NCBI RefSeq assembly: GCF_900106945.1
Contig: NZ_FNNE01000002.1
Span: forward strand, 372,001 to 436,000
DNA length: 64,000 nucleotides
DNA from: Marinobacter mobilis
GTDB taxonomy: Bacteria; Pseudomonadota; Gammaproteobacteria; Pseudomonadales; Oleiphilaceae
Reading direction: 5' to 3'
Below the pieces are notes generated by a model. The model saw nothing but the letters and a program-made list of their open reading frames with translations, was not told the origin of the DNA and did not search any database. Shown piece by piece: positions 62,074 through 64,000 of the stretch (its first letter is position 1; each line of letters starts with the position of its first letter). The position numbers were made by a program, and so were the translations under genes.

Positions 62074-62952
62074 TCAGGGCGTTACGGGTTTCAGATGGGG
62101 AAGTTCGGTGTGGCGTACCTGCACGTTGTCGTAGTGGTTGGCAAAGTACTCCCCAACCTGTTCGCAAACGTAGACCGAGCGGTGCTGTCCTCCGGTACAA
62201 CCGATGGAAATGGTCATATAGCTGCGGTTGCTCTTTCCGAAGGACGGTAGCCAGGTATCCACGAATTTGATGACATCACTGACCATCTGAGCGGTGAGAG
62301 GATCCTTTTCCAGGAATTCGATAACCGGCTGGTCCACACCGGTGTACTTGCGCAGACTGGTATCCCAGTAGGGGTTAGGCAGGCAGCGCACGTCGAATAC
62401 GTAGTCAGAGTCCACGGGCACGCCGTGCTTGAAGCCGAATGACTGGACCAGCAGCGCCATTTCCTGTTCCCGGCGACCGATAATCCGTTGCTTCACCATG
62501 TCCCGCAGTTCGTAGATGGACAGCTCTGTGGTATCTACAAACAGGTCGGCCAGACTGGCGATGGGCTCGAGCAAGTGCTTTTCGCTGTGAATGGCTTCTT
62601 TCAGGGACGTGTGATCGTTGCTCAGTGGATGCTTGCGGCGGGTGGCATGAAATCGTTGCAGCAGGGCCTGGTCAGTGGCATCGAGAAAGATGATTTCGAG
62701 GGTGGCGCCAGTCTGGGTAAGCTGGTGGTGTATATCCTCGAAATTGGCGATTTCGTCTGACAGGTTGCGGGCATCGATGCTGACGGCGATCCGTTGCAAG
62801 CGACCGGACTGGTGGTTAGTGGCTTCCCGGGTCAGCGGGGACAGCAGGCCAATAGGCAGGTTGTCGATGCAATAGAATCCCAGATCTTCCAGGACATGCA
62901 GGGCGGTACTTTTGCCTGAGCCGGAACGACCACTGACGATGATCAGTTTCAT
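62074..62952 (-). CDS. rapZ: RNase adapter protein RapZ
   Basis: In E. coli RapZ binds GlmZ RNA and glucosamine-6-phosphate and directs RNase E. The 292-residue protein has the P-loop GRSGSGKST, an N-terminal kinase-like domain, and the C-terminal RNA-binding domain with ISIGCTGGQHRSVYVCE. A TTG three codons upstream (62961) is possible; the ATG has GGAG ten bases upstream. Whether a GlmZ-like RNA exists here is not visible. Confidence 0.95.
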   Translation of the reverse strand: MKLIIVSGRSGSGKSTALHVLEDLGFYCIDNLPIGLLSPLTREATNHQSGRLQRIAVSIDARNLSDEIANFEDIHHQLTQTGATLEIIFLDATDQALLQRFHATRRKHPLSNDHTSLKEAIHSEKHLLEPIASLADLFVDTTELSIYELRDMVKQRIIGRREQEMALLVQSFGFKHGVPVDSDYVFDVRCLPNPYWDTSLRKYTGVDQPVIEFLEKDPLTAQMVSDVIKFVDTWLPSFGKSNRSYMTISIGCTGGQHRSVYVCEQVGEYFANHYDNVQVRHTELPHLKPVTP

Positions 62953-62979
62953 AACCCGCAACTCCGAGACTCGGTTGGA

Positions 62980-63447
62980 CTAGGGCGTGCCTGTCATTCG
63001 ATTGTACAACGCGGCGTTGTCAGTGCACTGACGAAGTTCAGTGCAGAAATTATGGTCGTTGAACTTTTCGGCGAGCTGGCTCAGCAGCTCCAGGTGCTCG
63101 CTGGTGGCTTCCTTGGGAACGATCAGAGCAAACAGCAGGTCTACTGGCTGATTGTCGATGGCGTCAAAGGCAACGCCTTCTTCCAGAGTGATCAGGACGC
63201 CAACCACCTTATCACAGCCTTCCAGCCGACAGTGGGGAATGGCAATTCCCTGGCCAATGCCAGTACTGCCCAGGCGCTCCCTGGCGACCAGATTGTTGAA
63301 AATCTGAGCCTCGCTCAGGTCCTCAGCGGATTGATGAACCTGCTCGGCAATGTATTCCAGGGCCCGTTTTTTACTGGACAGGGCGACCCGGCAGAGGGTC
63401 AGCCCGGGGGCCAGGATGCTTTGTATGGTGAGAGTTGTTTCCGTCAT
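62980..63447 (-). CDS. ptsN: PTS IIA-like nitrogen regulatory protein PtsN
   Basis: EIIA-Ntr, the output protein of the nitrogen PTS, which links carbon/nitrogen state to potassium uptake and other targets. The 155-residue protein has the phosphorylated histidine in GIAIPHCRL, ERLGSTGIG and the family end (LCTELRQC-like). Placed between hpf and rapZ; a terminator upstream means it may be partly uncoupled from hpf. Confidence 0.95.
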   Translation of the reverse strand: MTETTLTIQSILAPGLTLCRVALSSKKRALEYIAEQVHQSAEDLSEAQIFNNLVARERLGSTGIGQGIAIPHCRLEGCDKVVGVLITLEEGVAFDAIDNQPVDLLFALIVPKEATSEHLELLSQLAEKFNDHNFCTELRQCTDNAALYNRMTGTP

Positions 63448-63466
63448 GGATCGACAGTGTTTCCGT

Positions 63467-63501
63467 AAAAAAAGGCTGCGGTACGTTTGGCGTACCGCAG
63501 C
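63467..63501 (-). terminator. Intrinsic terminator between hpf and ptsN
   Basis: GCTGCGGTACG (63475-63485) and CGTACCGCAGC (63491-63501) pair perfectly around a five-base loop; on the minus strand a T7 run follows (63467-63473). It should end much of the rpoN-hpf transcript inside the operon, giving more hpf than ptsN message. Confidence 0.88.
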
Positions 63502-63533
63502 TCAACCTAATCATAGGCTGGCAAGGCTACCGT

Positions 63534-63842
63534 TTAGCGGGCGCCGTTTCCATGCATACGATCAACATTTTTTTCCTTGTGCTTGAGGATCTGTCGATCC
63601 AGCTTGTCCACAAGGGCGTCAATGGCGGCGTACATATCATCATCTTCCGCCTTTGCGTGAATTTCGCCGCCAATTACATGCAACGTGGCTTCTGCCATTT
63701 GGCGTACTTTTTCAATTCCCAGGGTCACCTGACAGTTACTGATGTGGTCAAAATGGCGTTCAAGCTTTTCAAATTTGCCAGATACATACTCTTTTAGGGG
63801 GGGCGTCAGTTCGACATGATGACCTGAAATGTTGAGTTGCAT
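63534..63842 (-). CDS. hpf: Ribosome hibernation promoting factor (short HPF)
   Basis: Binds the 30S decoding region and promotes 100S dimers in stationary phase. The 102-residue protein has MQLNISGHHVELTPPLKEYV, the LERHFDHISNCQV segment and HAKAEDDDMYAAIDALVDKLDRQI, i.e. the S30AE domain with no dimerisation tail, so it is the short form. AGGAG precedes the ATG. Lies directly after rpoN. Confidence 0.95.
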   Translation of the reverse strand: MQLNISGHHVELTPPLKEYVSGKFEKLERHFDHISNCQVTLGIEKVRQMAEATLHVIGGEIHAKAEDDDMYAAIDALVDKLDRQILKHKEKNVDRMHGNGAR

Positions 63843-63864
63843 AGGCGTCTCCTATAGTTAGCTT

Positions 63865-63914
63865 GCCAGCGAACTTCCGTCGCTGGCGGGGCTGTTGCGA
63901 TGTGTCATCGCAAC
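63865..63914. other. Two hairpins between rpoN and hpf
   Basis: GCCAGCGA (63865-63872) pairs with TCGCTGGC (63880-63887), and GTTGCGATG (63894-63902) pairs with CATCGCAAC (63906-63914). Both stems are perfect and lie in the 126-base rpoN-hpf gap. Neither is followed by a T tract on the minus strand, so a role in RNA processing or stability is more likely than termination. Confidence 0.5.
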
Positions 63915-63968
63915 GTGATTTCCCTTGATGCCAGAGTACGGGCTCACGCAGTTTCCGCTGACTCTGAC

Positions 63969-64000
63969 CTACACCAATCGTTTCCGTTCATTTGACGGGG
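63969..64000 (-). CDS. rpoN: RNA polymerase sigma-54 factor, last codons only
   Basis: The last nine codons before a TAG read PSNERKRLV, the characteristic C-terminal end of RpoN, just past the RpoN box. The rest lies beyond the window. Position directly upstream of hpf, ptsN, rapZ and npr confirms it. Confidence 0.88.
   Translation of the reverse strand, partial: PSNERKRLV

Overview
The window is chromosomal, almost entirely coding, and reads as the core genome of a marine, heterotrophic gammaproteobacterium. Protein character and gene order point to Marinobacter or a close relative: amiB-mutL-miaA-hfq-hflXKC-hisZ-purA; a bioBFHCD cluster followed by paired long-chain acyl-CoA dehydrogenases; leuS-lptE-holA beside lnt-corC-ybeY-ybeZ-miaB; divergent gatCAB and mreBCD; and the rpoN-hpf-ptsN-rapZ-npr operon. 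This assignment is inference; there is no rRNA or tRNA gene in the window to test it. I see no prophage, transposase, CRISPR array or defence island.

Layout. 1-9.7 kb (+): NAD(P)HX repair (nnrD, cut by the window edge), tsaE, a LysM-bearing amiB, mutL, miaA, hfq, hflX, hflK, hflC, then a strong terminator. 9.9-12.4 kb (+): hisZ and purA. 12.5-16.1 kb (-): a five-gene run from a small membrane-anchored protein through srkA and a second small anchored protein to cmoA and cmoB. 16.3-17.4 kb (+): an FAD oxidoreductase. 17.4-18.2 kb (-): comF, divergent from the biotin operon bioB-F-H-C-D (18.2-22.8 kb, +), whose likely BirA operator lies inside the first codons of comF. 22.8-27.9 kb (+): a tiny flagellar-rod-like protein, a HEXXH protein of the SprA-related type, and two paralogous acyl-CoA dehydrogenases, the first behind two PsrA-like boxes. 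28-33.4 kb (-): a secreted endonuclease I homologue, a small coiled-coil protein, holA, lptE and leuS.

33.6-34.1 kb (+): a ybeL-type zinc-ribbon protein. 34.2-39.4 kb (-): lnt, corC, ybeY, ybeZ, miaB. 39.6-40.3 kb (+): trmH. 40.4-44.6 kb (-): yejK, cysN and cysD, then a PilZ protein. 44.9-46.3 kb (+): rimO, followed by a highly structured palindromic repeat. 46.5-49.8 kb (-): gatB, gatA, gatC. 50.0-59.7 kb (+): mreB, mreC, mreD, maf, rng, yhdP and a nitrilase-family gene. 59.7-64 kb (-): darP (yjgA), mgtE, npr, rapZ, ptsN, hpf and the last codons of rpoN.

Themes: translation and tRNA modification (tsaE, miaA, cmoAB, miaB, trmH, rimO, leuS, gatCAB, ybeY, darP, hpf), envelope and shape (amiB, lptE, lnt, mreBCD, yhdP), biotin and fatty-acid metabolism side by side, and sulfate activation. 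I found no complete novel system. The observations most worth checking are a degenerate APS-kinase-like tail on CysN, the branched palindrome downstream of rimO, nicking-endonuclease motifs in MutL, a probable ATT start for mreC, the BirA and PsrA operators, and the absence of tldD and pmbA from the places they occupy in pseudomonads.
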